DNA of 64,000 nt from an uncultured Bacteroidales bacterium (lineage in GTDB: Bacteria > Bacteroidota > Bacteroidia > Bacteroidales > P3). The DNA lies in NCBI GenBank assembly GCA_900315335.1, contig OMYR01000017.1, forward strand, positions 28,011 through 92,010, read 5' to 3'. The notes under the pieces were generated by a model that worked only from the letters and a program-made list of their open reading frames with translations, did no database searches and had not been told where the DNA came from. Shown here one piece after another: positions 52,002 through 61,308 of the stretch. The position numbers and the translations under genes are program-made. Numbering within the stretch: position 1 is the first letter of the stretch; each line of letters opens with the position of its first letter.

Positions 52002-54533
52002 ATGGAAGAAAATAGTAGAATACAGAGAGTTGATATAGAAACTCAAATGAAACAGGCTTATATCGACTATGCGATGAGCGTTATTGTTTCTCGTGCTTTG
52101 CCGGATGCAAGAGACGGAATGAAGCCAGTACAGAGAAGAATAATGTATGCTATGGGCGATATGGGTATGACTTACAATACTAAACATAAGAAATCTGCCA
52201 GAATTGTGGGAGAGGTATTAGGTAAGTACCACCCTCATGGTGATTCTTCCGTTTATGGTGCTATGGTTCGTTTGGCTCAAAAATGGGCTTTGAGATACCC
52301 TTTGGTTGATGGTCAAGGTAACTTTGGTTCGGTAGATAATGACCCACCGGCAGCAATGCGTTACACCGAGGCAAGAATGAGTAAGATTGCTTCTGAATTG
52401 TTACAAGATATTGAAAAAGATACGGTAGATTTTCAAAACAATTTCGACGATTCTTTGAAAGAACCTGTGGTTCTGCCGACAAGAATACCAAACCTTTTGG
52501 TCAATGGAACAAACGGTATTGCCGTTGGTATGGCTACAAATATGGCTCCACATAACTTGTCTGAGAGTATTGACGGTATTATTGCTTATATAGATAACAA
52601 TGATATTACGATAGATGAGTTGATGCAATATATCAAAGCCCCGGATTTTCCGACAGGAGGTGTTATTTACGGATATGACGGAGTAAAAGAGGCTTATAAT
52701 ACCGGTAGAGGAAGAGTAGTTATACGCGCTCACGCCAATATTGAGCATAACGAAAAAAATGACAGAGAACAGATAGTTGTTACTTCCATTCCTTACGAAG
52801 TATGCAAGAGTGATATGATTCATCATCAAGCAGAATTGGTGAATGAAAAGAAAATAGAAGGTATATCTGAAATAAAGGACGAAAGTAACAAGGACGGTAT
52901 CCGAATAGTATACAAATTGAAGAAAGACGCAATAAGCAGGGTAGTGCTTAACAAACTTTATCAGTATAGCGAATTGCAGTCATCTTTTTCAATAAACAAT
53001 ATAGCCCTTGTTAATGGCAAACCGAAATTACTTAACTTAAAAGATATAATAAGTAATTTTGTTGAGCATAGAAAAGAAGTTGTAGAACGTAGAACTCGTT
53101 ATGATTTGAAGAAAGCCGAAGAGCGTATGCACATTGTTGAAGGCTTGTTGAAGGCTTTGGATATTATTGACGAGATTATAAACGTTATTCGAGCAAGTAA
53201 GACTGTCCAAATTGCAAAAGATACAATGGTTGAGCGCTGGCAATTCACCGATATACAGGCCGGGGCAATCGTTGAAATGCGTTTAAGACAATTGACAGGC
53301 TTGGAAAGAGAGAAACTTCAAGATGAACACGACAAACTTGGAGAGTTTATAGACGAATGCAAGAAAATACTTTCGGATATTAACGAATTAATGCTTGTTG
53401 TAAAAAATGAATTGCTTGCCATAAAAGAAAAATACGGCGATGAACGTAGAAGCGAGATAGAGTATTCTTCAAAAGATTTTGTTATAGAGGATATGATACC
53501 TAACCAAGAGGTTGTTATATCTGTTTCTCATTTGGGATATATCAAAAGAACCTCTTTAAGTGAATACAAAACGCAAAATCGTGGCGGTATGGGTAGCAAA
53601 GGCTCAACGACAAGAGATGGAGACTTTATTGAACATATATATATTGCTTCAACTCACGATTATCTACTAATGTTTACCAATGTAGGTAAGGTTCATTGGA
53701 TGAGGGTTTATGAGATACCCGAAGGCAATAAGACTTCAAAAGGTCGTGCAATACAGAATATGTTGCAAATTGAAGAAGGGGAGAAGATACGTGCTTTTGT
53801 AAATACCAAAGATTTGAAAGACGAAAACTATGTACAAAACAATTTCATTGTATTATGTACCAAGAACGGAATAATAAAGAAAACATCTTTGGAGGCTTAT
53901 TCTCGTCCAAGAACTAAGGGTATTATCGCTCTTACAATCCGTGATAACGACGAATTGCTTGAAGCCAAACTGACAGATGGTAAGAATGAAATATATATTG
54001 GAACAAAGAACGGTCGTTGTGTTCGTTTCAATGAGGATTTAATTCGTCCTATGGGTAGAGGTGCTTCGGGAGTAAAGGCTGTAACACTTGAAAACGAAAA
54101 CGATGAAGTCGTCGGAATGGTTTGCATAAGCGATATGACGCAAAACATAATGGTTGTTTCCGAAAATGGTTATGGAAAACGTAGCGATAGCGATGAATAC
54201 AGAAAAACCAATAGGGGAACAAAAGGTGTTAAAACCATAAACATAACCGATAAAACGGGAGCATTGATTGCTATAAAGGACGTAAATGATGACGATGACC
54301 TTATGATTATGAATCGTTCTGGTATTACGATTCGTTTGGCTGTTAATTCTTTACGTGTTATGGGTAGAGCAACACAAGGGGTAAAACTTATAAATCTTAA
54401 AAAGAAAGATGTGATTGCTGCTGTTACCAAAGTCCAACACGAAGAAGTAGAGGAGGAGAGTGTGGAAAATATTAGCAAAACTGATATTAATTCACAAGAA
54501 GTAATAAACGAGCAGGACGATAGTGAAAATTAA
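52002..54533 (+). CDS. gyrA: DNA gyrase subunit A
   Basis: An 843-residue type II topoisomerase breakage-reunion subunit. [25 protein letters not shown] near the start; [14 protein letters not shown] in the quinolone region; catalytic Tyr121 in AMRYTEARM. The GyrA box [10 protein letters not shown] at about 525 and six C-terminal beta-pinwheel blades separate it from ParC. The GTG at 51996 is in frame two codons earlier, but the ATG at 52002 is preferred. The residue equal to E. coli Asp87 is Gly86 here. Acidic tail [13 protein letters not shown]. Own canonical promoter. Confidence 0.95.
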   Translation: MEENSRIQRVDIETQMKQAYIDYAMSVIVSRALPDARDGMKPVQRRIMYAMGDMGMTYNTKHKKSARIVGEVLGKYHPHGDSSVYGAMVRLAQKWALRYPLVDGQGNFGSVDNDPPAAMRYTEARMSKIASELLQDIEKDTVDFQNNFDDSLKEPVVLPTRIPNLLVNGTNGIAVGMATNMAPHNLSESIDGIIAYIDNNDITIDELMQYIKAPDFPTGGVIYGYDGVKEAYNTGRGRVVIRAHANIEHNEKNDREQIVVTSIPYEVCKSDMIHHQAELVNEKKIEGISEIKDESNKDGIRIVYKLKKDAISRVVLNKLYQYSELQSSFSINNIALVNGKPKLLNLKDIISNFVEHRKEVVERRTRYDLKKAEERMHIVEGLLKALDIIDEIINVIRASKTVQIAKDTMVERWQFTDIQAGAIVEMRLRQLTGLEREKLQDEHDKLGEFIDECKKILSDINELMLVVKNELLAIKEKYGDERRSEIEYSSKDFVIEDMIPNQEVVISVSHLGYIKRTSLSEYKTQNRGGMGSKGSTTRDGDFIEHIYIASTHDYLLMFTNVGKVHWMRVYEIPEGNKTSKGRAIQNMLQIEEGEKIRAFVNTKDLKDENYVQNNFIVLCTKNGIIKKTSLEAYSRPRTKGIIALTIRDNDELLEAKLTDGKNEIYIGTKNGRCVRFNEDLIRPMGRGASGVKAVTLENENDEVVGMVCISDMTQNIMVVSENGYGKRSDSDEYRKTNRGTKGVKTINITDKTGALIAIKDVNDDDDLMIMNRSGITIRLAVNSLRVMGRATQGVKLINLKKKDVIAAVTKVQHEEVEEESVENISKTDINSQEVINEQDDSEN

Positions 54534-54560
54534 ATAATTAAAACTAATAAAAAAATTCCA

Positions 54561-55817
54561 ATGAAAAAGAGCATTTTATTTGCTGTATTATGCGCACTTG
54601 TATTGAGTGCAACAGCACAAGAAATGAAGGTTCAGAGTGCATATTCTGATATGAAGAACGGTCGTTTGTCTTATGCCAAGAAAAACATTGATGATGCTTG
54701 TAAGCACGAAAAAACAATGGGAGAGGCAAAGACTTGGGCTTATGCCGGTTTGATATATTCTCAAATTGTGCAAGCTATGAACGATGAAAACGCTTCAAAA
54801 GCAACTAAAAAACAATTAAAAGAGATTAAAGAGCCTGCCGATGTTCTTTGCCAGCAAGGTATTGAGAATGTCAAAAAAGCCATTGAGCTTGAAAAGAAAG
54901 CAGGAACTCATGAATACCTTTCCATATCTATGGAAACCTATAAGGCTTTGTGTGCATACGAATATATGTATGTTGGCGAGTTTTATGACAAGGGCAACAA
55001 CTATGAAGAAAGTGCAAAAAAATGGGCTAAGGTTATCGAAGACGCAACTGCTGCCGGTCAAACGAAAATGGTCAATGATGCGATGTATTATCAAGCCAAC
55101 TGTTACAGACTTTTGAAACAGACAGACAAAGAGTTTGAACTTTACAGAACTTTGGCTAAAAACAATACAACGAGATACGATGTTTATTTGCGTATTTACC
55201 AAGACAACAAGGATAAAGGAGATACAACAAAGGCTCTTAACGCTTTGAAAAAAGGTGTTAAAATGACTGCCAATGATACAACAGGTATCAAAACCAATAT
55301 GAAGGTTCAGTTGGCAAACGCTTATACTTGGGCAGGCAAGACAGAGGAAGCAAACAAGATTTTAGATGAAATGGTTGCTGAGGCTGGAAATAATCCTGTA
55401 TCTTTGAATGGTGTTGCAAGCATCTATGCTGATCAAGGCGATTTGGCAAAAGCCGAAGAATATTATAATAAATCTTTGTCGATAAATCCACAGCAGAGCG
55501 AGGCTTTGAATGGATTGGGCAATGCTTATTTCAGCAAAGGATTGAAAGAACAGAAAGTTGCCGATAAAATTCCTTTGGACGATGTAGAAGCATACGATAC
55601 CAAGATTAAGGAAGTATATGTATTTTACGAAAAAGCAATACCTTTCTTTGAAAAAGTATTGACTGTTGAAGCAAACAATTTCAATGCTTTGAATCGTTTA
55701 AGAGTAATATATTCTATTTTCAATGCTCGTACTGATGCGACTGTTGAAATGAAAAAGGCTTACCAAGAGAAATTCAAACATTACGATGCAGAAGTTAAGA
55801 AATTATCAGTAAGATAG
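54561..55817 (+). CDS. Exported TPR-repeat protein
   Basis: A 418-residue protein with signal peptide 1-20 (KKSILFAVLCALVLSATAQ). The mature part is helical with several tetratricopeptide repeats; the clearest is SLNGVASIYADQGDLAKAEEYYNKSLSINPQQSEALNGLGNAYFSKG at about 280-326. A conserved Bacteroidota TPR protein of this type often follows gyrA. Probably a periplasmic scaffold; partner unknown. 27 bases after gyrA; strong terminator follows. Confidence 0.88.
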   Translation: MKKSILFAVLCALVLSATAQEMKVQSAYSDMKNGRLSYAKKNIDDACKHEKTMGEAKTWAYAGLIYSQIVQAMNDENASKATKKQLKEIKEPADVLCQQGIENVKKAIELEKKAGTHEYLSISMETYKALCAYEYMYVGEFYDKGNNYEESAKKWAKVIEDATAAGQTKMVNDAMYYQANCYRLLKQTDKEFELYRTLAKNNTTRYDVYLRIYQDNKDKGDTTKALNALKKGVKMTANDTTGIKTNMKVQLANAYTWAGKTEEANKILDEMVAEAGNNPVSLNGVASIYADQGDLAKAEEYYNKSLSINPQQSEALNGLGNAYFSKGLKEQKVADKIPLDDVEAYDTKIKEVYVFYEKAIPFFEKVLTVEANNFNALNRLRVIYSIFNARTDATVEMKKAYQEKFKHYDAEVKKLSVR

Positions 55818-55845
55818 ACTTTTTGCAAAGTAGTTTAATTGAAAG

Positions 55846-55884
55846 CGGACAATGAATTATTTTTCTTCATTGTCCGTTTTTTTT
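55846..55884 (+). terminator. Terminator of gyrA-TPR operon
   Basis: 11-bp perfect stem CGGACAATGAA / TTCATTGTCCG, 9-base loop, eight T. Confidence 0.9.
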
Positions 55885-55947
55885 ATTGCAGAGTTCAAAA
55901 CTGTTTCTTTTATAATTTTATTCTGTATTCAAATTATAATACAAATA

Positions 55948-55978
55948 AAAACTATGCTCCAAAGGAGCATAGTTTTTT
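55948..55978. terminator. Bidirectional terminator next to a barrel remnant
   Basis: 13-bp perfect stem AAAACTATGCTCC / GGAGCATAGTTTT with loop AAA, T/A runs on both sides. It would end the minus-strand remnant starting at about 56006. Confidence 0.82.
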
Positions 55979-56005
55979 ATCATTATATCAGAAGAAACTT
56001 TTTTA

Positions 56006-56299
56006 TTATATCTTTACTCTAAAACCTATTGAAGGAATAATTGAATTTATACAACTGTTTTTTGGCAAAGTTGAGTGAATACCGTCAATGTTTTTGTCAT
56101 TATTTTGAAACCACATAATATTATCTTGAATGGTTGCTTCAATAAATATATTCTTAGTTGGTTTGAAATAAAGACCTGCAAGAACAGGCACCATAACACC
56201 ATGTTTTTTGTATTTGTAATCCTTGTTTTCAACCGTAAAATTATTGACATAATATCTCCAATACAGACCAATTGTATGTATAATGCAAATTATTTGCAT
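56006..56299 (-). pseudogene. Remnant of an outer-membrane beta-barrel gene
   Basis: A 97-codon open frame whose product looks like the last strands of a barrel: HGVMVPVLAGLYFKPTKN, IFIEATIQDNIMWF and SIIPSIGFRVKI with a terminal strand. There is no signal peptide. The 5' part is missing: upstream lies only a dyad (AATGCAAA..TTTGCATT, 56282-56300) and array 13. A proper terminator follows 30 bases after the stop. Best read as the 3' end of a deleted gene. It could still be a tiny expressed protein. Confidence 0.6.
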
Positions 56300-56357
56300 T
56301 TTCTTTTTTTTATAAAAATTAGTTTACATAATTTGAATTATCTTGAATAAAGATATT

Positions 56358-56428
56358 GTTAAATTAGTGTTAAATACTAGCAAATTAGTTTTAAACATCA
56401 GTGAAATAGTTTTAAACACCAGTAAATC
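56358..56428. repeat. 21-bp repeat array 13
   Basis: Three units in tandem: cores TTAGTGTTAAATACTAG, TTAGTTTTAAACATCAG and ATAGTTTTAAACACCAG. In the 889-base gap between the TPR and MATE genes I also see the two terminators, the barrel remnant and the MATE promoter. Confidence 0.88.
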
Positions 56429-56619
56429 CTTTTCCCATATTTTTAATTTTAGTTGTCTCGCAATAAAAGATTAATTAAATAAACAATCACAGATTGCAAA
56501 TATTTTCAAAAAAATAACGTCTTTTATATTAAATATTAAACAACACTTGTTACATTTAGCAAACAATACCGGTATTTTTACAACAAAATCTACAAAATAT
56601 TTATTTCCCTAAAAAGTCG

Positions 56620-56627
56620 TATCTTTG
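56620..56627 (+). promoter_or_regulatory. -7 box for the MATE gene
   Basis: TATCTTTG, about 80 bases before the ATG. GGAGG occurs at 56687-56691, rare in this window, but 15 bases from the start. Confidence 0.62.
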
Positions 56628-56706
56628 CAAAATTATTAAAATTATTTATTCCATATTAAAAACATAAGCAAAAACATTTCTAATTTGGAGGAACACCGTA
56701 AGGATA

Positions 56707-58065
56707 ATGACACAACAAAGTTTTTATAAACAAAATCTTTCATTAGCATTGCCCATAATGCTCTCATCTATGGGACAACAATTGGTGCAAATGGTCGATA
56801 CATTTATGGTCGGATGTTTGGGTACAGTACAATTGGCAGCTATTTCTTTCGCTTCCGCCTTGACTTACAACGCACTCGTTATTGGTATGGGAATCGCACT
56901 TGCACTTACGCCATTGGTTGGTCAAAATTATGCGAAAAATAATAAGGAAGCAATAACCAATCTCTTCCAAAACTCCTTATCCCTTAACACCATTCTCGCA
57001 ATATGTTTGGTGTCGATATTGTTGCTACTTCTCCCCTTTTTACATCTATTCGGACAGCCTATGGAAGTTGTAAATGAATGTAAATCATACTACGTTATAG
57101 TAGCTTTGTCATTTATACCTATGCTTTGGTTTCTTACTTTCAAACAATTACTCGAAGGAATTGACAATACCAAAGTCGCTATGATTATAACTATTTCGGC
57201 AAATATCTTAAACATATTCCTAAACTGGGTATTTATATATGGCAAATTGGGTTGCCCTGCTATGGGTGTCTTTGGTGCAGGGCTATCTACGTTTATATCA
57301 AGGGTACTCTCCCCTATTGCATTCTTGATTTTCATCTATACAAGCAAAAAATACAAAGGATATATTAGAAATTTCAGAATAAAAAGATTTTCGGTCTATA
57401 TGCACAAATGTCTGCTCAGGATAGGAATACCTATCGCAGGACAGATGTTTATAGAATTTTTCTCACTCTTCGGAATAACCATTATGATGGGTTTGGTATC
57501 CACTGCTGCTTTGGCTTCATACCAAATAATAAACACTATGATTTCCACCTCATTCTTGGCAGCAAGCGGTATATGTTCGGCAACAACTGTACTTGTCTCC
57601 CACGCATACGGATGCGGAAATTTGAACGAAATAAAAAAACATTTTTACACAGGTTGGAAAATGGTGCTTTTGATTATGGGTACGGTAGGCATTATATTTA
57701 TTGCATTCGGTAAATACATAGCTATGTGCTTTTCAACTGATGAGGAAGTTATACGTATTGCCACTTCCCTATTCATAGTTGCAGGAATTTTCCAATTGAT
57801 TGACGGAACGCAAGTGAGCGGTCTTGCAGGTCTTAGGGGGATAAACGATGTCGCAAAACCAATGCTTTACGCTGTTATTGCATATCTATTCGTTGCTTTA
57901 CCGTGTGCATATATATGCGGATTTGTAATCAAACTGCCTTATTGGAGCATATTTGCAGGCTTTATGTTCGGACTGATAACGGCAGGAATACTTTATCATA
58001 CACGTTTTCACAAAACTCTGAAAAAACATTTTAATAATAATCACTCGCAAGTCGTAAATAAATAA
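56707..58065 (+). CDS. MATE-family efflux transporter
   Basis: A 452-residue inner-membrane antiporter with twelve helices in two halves. First half: LPIMLSSMGQQLVQMVDTFMVG (about 16-37), the usual MATE start, and GMGIALALTPLVGQNYA. Second half: GIPIAGQMFIEFFSLFGITIMMG and VAGIFQLIDGTQVSGLAGLRGINDV. It exports cationic drugs or metabolites with Na+ or H+. Substrate unknown. Followed 27 bases later by the SagB-like gene. Confidence 0.94.
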   Translation: MTQQSFYKQNLSLALPIMLSSMGQQLVQMVDTFMVGCLGTVQLAAISFASALTYNALVIGMGIALALTPLVGQNYAKNNKEAITNLFQNSLSLNTILAICLVSILLLLLPFLHLFGQPMEVVNECKSYYVIVALSFIPMLWFLTFKQLLEGIDNTKVAMIITISANILNIFLNWVFIYGKLGCPAMGVFGAGLSTFISRVLSPIAFLIFIYTSKKYKGYIRNFRIKRFSVYMHKCLLRIGIPIAGQMFIEFFSLFGITIMMGLVSTAALASYQIINTMISTSFLAASGICSATTVLVSHAYGCGNLNEIKKHFYTGWKMVLLIMGTVGIIFIAFGKYIAMCFSTDEEVIRIATSLFIVAGIFQLIDGTQVSGLAGLRGINDVAKPMLYAVIAYLFVALPCAYICGFVIKLPYWSIFAGFMFGLITAGILYHTRFHKTLKKHFNNNHSQVVNK

Positions 58066-58092
58066 TTTAACAACAAATAAATTCTTAAAATA

Positions 58093-58725
58093 ATGAAAAA
58101 AATATTTTTATTGTCAGCCTTTGCTTTGATGTTATTTATTGGCAATGCCCAAAATATCACTCTTCCATCGCCAAACAAACAAGGTGGTCAAGACGTATTA
58201 CATTCCATTGATATGAGATATTCTCATAGAAATTTCAAGGACGGAGATATTTCTTTGCAAGACTTATCCACTGTTTTGTGGGCAGGTTTTGGAGAATCGT
58301 CCTCAGGCAAACGTACTGCCCCGACGGCAAGAAATATGCAGGATATTGATTTGTATGTATTTTTAGAGAGCGGCGTGTATCTGTGGAATTACAAAGAAAA
58401 TGTTTTAGAACTTATTGCAAAAGGAGATTATCGCAAGGAAACGGACAATCCAAATGGTTTTGCTTGCAATGTTACCAATATTGCAATAGTATCTGATTTG
58501 GATAAATACAGCAGTGTCAAAAACAATGAGGCTATGGTTGTATATGGTGCAATGTCCTCTGCCTATGTTTCCGAAAATATGTATTTGGCTGTATGCGGTG
58601 CGATGCCTCATTTAGGAACCGTTACCCGCAACGGAGCATATAGAGAAAAAGCCGTAAGAGATATAATGAAACTAAAACCCTCTCAACGCTTGTTTTTGTT
58701 CCAAACCATAGGAATAAAGAAATAA
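58093..58725 (+). CDS. Exported SagB-type nitroreductase-fold protein
   Basis: A 210-residue protein with signal peptide 1-19 (KKIFLLSAFALMLFIGNAQ). The mature part has RYSHRNFKDGDISLQDLSTVLWAGFG (about 42-67), GKRTAPTARNMQDIDLYVF and the C-terminal LKPSQRLFLFQTIGI of the SagB/ThcOx nitroreductase group. This subset occurs outside peptide-oxidation clusters and its substrate is not known. No precursor peptide or cyclodehydratase is nearby. Possibly in one transcript with the MATE gene. Confidence 0.83.
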   Translation: MKKIFLLSAFALMLFIGNAQNITLPSPNKQGGQDVLHSIDMRYSHRNFKDGDISLQDLSTVLWAGFGESSSGKRTAPTARNMQDIDLYVFLESGVYLWNYKENVLELIAKGDYRKETDNPNGFACNVTNIAIVSDLDKYSSVKNNEAMVVYGAMSSAYVSENMYLAVCGAMPHLGTVTRNGAYREKAVRDIMKLKPSQRLFLFQTIGIKK

Positions 58726-58739
58726 GTATCTAAATAATC

Positions 58740-58872
58740 TGTATGTGATATTAGCATTTTTATGTGAGGCACTGAAAAAATAATATGAGTGATTAATAAA
58801 ATAATCATTGAGATTAAAAAATTAGTGTGAGTGATTAAAAAATTAATATGAGATACTAAAAATCTAATATTA
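58740..58872. repeat. 21-bp repeat array 14
   Basis: Five to six units; cores of the GTGAGTGATTAA class: TAATATGAGTGATTAAT, TAATCATTGAGATTAAA, TTAGTGTGAGTGATTAA and TTAATATGAGATACTAA. Confidence 0.88.
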
Positions 58873-58894
58873 CAAACGACTTTTGTGAAAATAA

Positions 58895-58932
58895 AAATAT
58901 GTGGCATCGTTATTCGTGCCACATATTTTTTT
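58895..58932. terminator. Bidirectional terminator between SagB-type gene and kdd
   Basis: 12-bp perfect stem AAATATGTGGCA / TGCCACATATTT, 10-base loop, T run to 58932. Confidence 0.85.
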
Positions 58933-59000
58933 CATTATCCTAAGATAATTTCTTTATCTAATGCTGTCTCCTACTCTATTTTGGCTAACAGCAATTCAGT

Positions 59001-60044
59001 TTATGCGTACAATTCTTCAAATACCTTGCGAAGAGCAGGACATTCACGAAATTCTTGCAATGTAGTTTCTGCATGGCCTTTGGTATAGCCGTTACCCATA
59101 ATCATTGTAACATCGCTGCCAACACCTTCCGCACCCAAAGTAGCCTTTGTAAATGAAGTACTCATTGAGAAGAAATAAACCAAACCGTCGTTTTTCGTAC
59201 AAAGAACAGAGGTCATTTCTGTGTCAGGTACATTGACATTGTTAATTGTTACGTCTGCCATTTTGCCGTTAGTCAATTCGCTGACTTTCTCCATAATAGA
59301 AACAGCATCTTGTGCATTACCCGTAAAAGCTACATCACAAAAACCAAGTTCTTGCATTCTCTTTGTAGTGCTTTCAGGATAGCAAACGCCGATAACTTTA
59401 CCCGTTACTCCGACACGTTTCTTTGCTTCGTAGCAACATAGCATACCGCTCTTGCCACCTGCACCTATCAAAACGACTGTATCTCCCGGTTTGCAGATTT
59501 TTGCTGTCTGTGCAGGAGCACCTGCAACGTCCAAAGCCGAAAGAACAAGTTTTTCAGGCATATCATCAGGTATTTTTGCATATATACCGCTTTCAAACAA
59601 AATAGCTTTACCTTTTATATCCACTTGATCAACGTCCGGACGGATTTCCAATATCTCGTCAATACGAAGCGGTGTCAAAGACAAAGATACCAACGTTGCA
59701 ATCTTATCTCCTTCTTTCAAATCAATTTTACCTTTCAACGCATCACCGATTTTCTCTACACGACCCAAAAGCATACCGCCGCTGCCAGTACGTCTATTTC
59801 TGTGTTTTCCCTGCAATTCAACATTCAAAAGCATTTCTTTTTTCATTGCCTCGATGTCGTTATTACAGAAATTTGCTATATCTGTAAAAGAAGCAGAATC
59901 TATATTAAGAGTTTGGACATCAATAAGGATTTCATTGTCATAAATCTCGTCCATATTATTATCAACCTTGTTAGCCGCTTGTGGTAATACACCTTTCGGC
60001 TCAATTACACGGTGCGTTCCGTATTTATTTCCTTTTTTCTGCAT
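59001..60044 (-). CDS. kdd: L-erythro-3,5-diaminohexanoate dehydrogenase
   Basis: A 347-residue NAD(P)-dependent enzyme of lysine fermentation, oxidising 3,5-diaminohexanoate to 5-amino-3-oxohexanoate. The N-terminal KYGTHRVIEPKGVLPQ and LKGKIDLKEGDKIATLVSLS, and DVAGAPAQTAKICKPGDTVVLIGAGGKSGMLC are strongly characteristic of Kdd. The nucleotide motif is GAGGKSG. It belongs to the MDR superfamily. In other lysine fermenters kdd sits with kce, kamADE and kal; here none of them is near, and the gene has its own promoter and terminator. Confidence 0.93.
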   Translation of the reverse strand: MQKKGNKYGTHRVIEPKGVLPQAANKVDNNMDEIYDNEILIDVQTLNIDSASFTDIANFCNNDIEAMKKEMLLNVELQGKHRNRRTGSGGMLLGRVEKIGDALKGKIDLKEGDKIATLVSLSLTPLRIDEILEIRPDVDQVDIKGKAILFESGIYAKIPDDMPEKLVLSALDVAGAPAQTAKICKPGDTVVLIGAGGKSGMLCCYEAKKRVGVTGKVIGVCYPESTTKRMQELGFCDVAFTGNAQDAVSIMEKVSELTNGKMADVTINNVNVPDTEMTSVLCTKNDGLVYFFSMSTSFTKATLGAEGVGSDVTMIMGNGYTKGHAETTLQEFRECPALRKVFEELYA

Positions 60045-60105
60045 GTTATTAAAAGTTTTTATATTGTTATTATTCTTTCTTTGTGTTGGTCTTAAAAATA
60101 ATTTG

Positions 60106-60136
60106 CAAATTTACGTTTTTTTACGCATTTCACAAA
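60106..60136 (-). promoter_or_regulatory. Canonical promoter for kdd
   Basis: Minus strand: TTTG (60133-60136), 19-base spacer, TAAATTTG (60106-60113). Leader about 55 bases. Confidence 0.75.
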
Positions 60137-60167
60137 TTAGTTTTTATATTTAATTGATAATCTTATG

Positions 60168-61280
60168 TTATCTTACAATCACGGTATTCGGATTAAGCGA
60201 CGTTTTGATTTGATATTGCAATACTCCATTCAAATCAAATGCGAAAACAATGCCTGATGTTGTGTAGTCTTTGGCATCTGTAATATACACAATATCATCG
60301 GTTATCGAAATTTTATATGGCATTTTCATTTCCTTTGGCACATCGGCAAATGTCTCTTGTTGCATAGTTGTAAGATTCATTTTACTTAAAGAAATCTCAT
60401 TTTGTGCATAATCTTTATAGAAATAATACAAATAATTGCCATAAACTTTAATCTCGGTTGCCTTTATACTCATTGTATCCACAACATCATAATTCGTTGC
60501 CGAAATCTTTGTAAGCAGCGGAAGTTTTGAATAATCCCCCATTGAAAGAACATAAACGTCGTTACCAAAAATTTGAATTTGTGTAGGATTTTCACCTACC
60601 TCAATAACTTTCTCCAATGTAAATGTTGCAGCATCTATAACAGAAACGGTTTTATCATAATTCGGATAACCCAATCCCCCACTATTTGCCACAAATAGTT
60701 TTCCGTTATTTATCGCAATACCTTCGGGATTTCTGCCTTGCGTAGATAAAACTCCGTCTATTTTCATCGTATTTACGTTTATTTTAACCACCGTACCGTC
60801 AAAACAAGACACAAAAACATTTCCATTATAATGCACCAAATGACGTGGCTGCCTATTTACGCCTTGACTATTCACTATCTGAAAACGTTTATATACATTC
60901 ATATTTTTACTATTGACTACCCGAACCATTGCATCGTCGGTAACAACAATAAACAACCAATCCCCCACTTTTATCATATCGTTTGCCGTTCCACCCAAAC
61001 CAATTGCGTTTATTTGATTGAACGCATCTTGAATATATGTCTTTGTTTGAGTATCATAAAAATCCAAAGCAGAATTGAAATGTCCGTAAAGACCTTCACA
61101 AAGCACATAAATACCTTGCGTGTTTTCTGAAATAAGATTAACGTTCCCTTTTGGAGTTTCATCAATGGCTGCCAAAGATGACTCATCTGTTTTACCCTCT
61201 TCTTTATCGCAAGAAAACATAACAAATACGGTTGCGATAAATAGTAGAAAACTTGTGATTTTTGATATTTTTCTTTTCAT
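60168..61280 (-). CDS. Surface lipoprotein with YncE/DUF5074-like beta-propeller (BtuG-like)
   Basis: A 370-residue lipoprotein: signal with Cys24 in FVMFSCDKEE, acidic residues right after the Cys (DKEEGKTDES) as in Bacteroidota surface-export signals. The rest is a propeller of repeated VYNGNVFVSCFDGTVVKIN / NGKLFVANSGGLGY / GNDVYVLSMGDY blades. In Bacteroides, BtuG proteins of this type bind cobalamin at the cell surface next to BtuB. It follows the TonB receptor gene by 28 bases, which supports that role. Substrate binding is inferred. Confidence 0.78.
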   Translation of the reverse strand: MKRKISKITSFLLFIATVFVMFSCDKEEGKTDESSLAAIDETPKGNVNLISENTQGIYVLCEGLYGHFNSALDFYDTQTKTYIQDAFNQINAIGLGGTANDMIKVGDWLFIVVTDDAMVRVVNSKNMNVYKRFQIVNSQGVNRQPRHLVHYNGNVFVSCFDGTVVKINVNTMKIDGVLSTQGRNPEGIAINNGKLFVANSGGLGYPNYDKTVSVIDAATFTLEKVIEVGENPTQIQIFGNDVYVLSMGDYSKLPLLTKISATNYDVVDTMSIKATEIKVYGNYLYYFYKDYAQNEISLSKMNLTTMQQETFADVPKEMKMPYKISITDDIVYITDAKDYTTSGIVFAFDLNGVLQYQIKTSLNPNTVIVR

Positions 61281-61308
61281 CTTTCGTGTTATTATTTATC
61301 GTTTATGT

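Noticed and set aside
58683..58922. Minus-strand ORF of 79 codons (ISHTNFL-like repeats)
   Set aside because: Array 14 read as protein; it also overlaps the end of the SagB-type gene.
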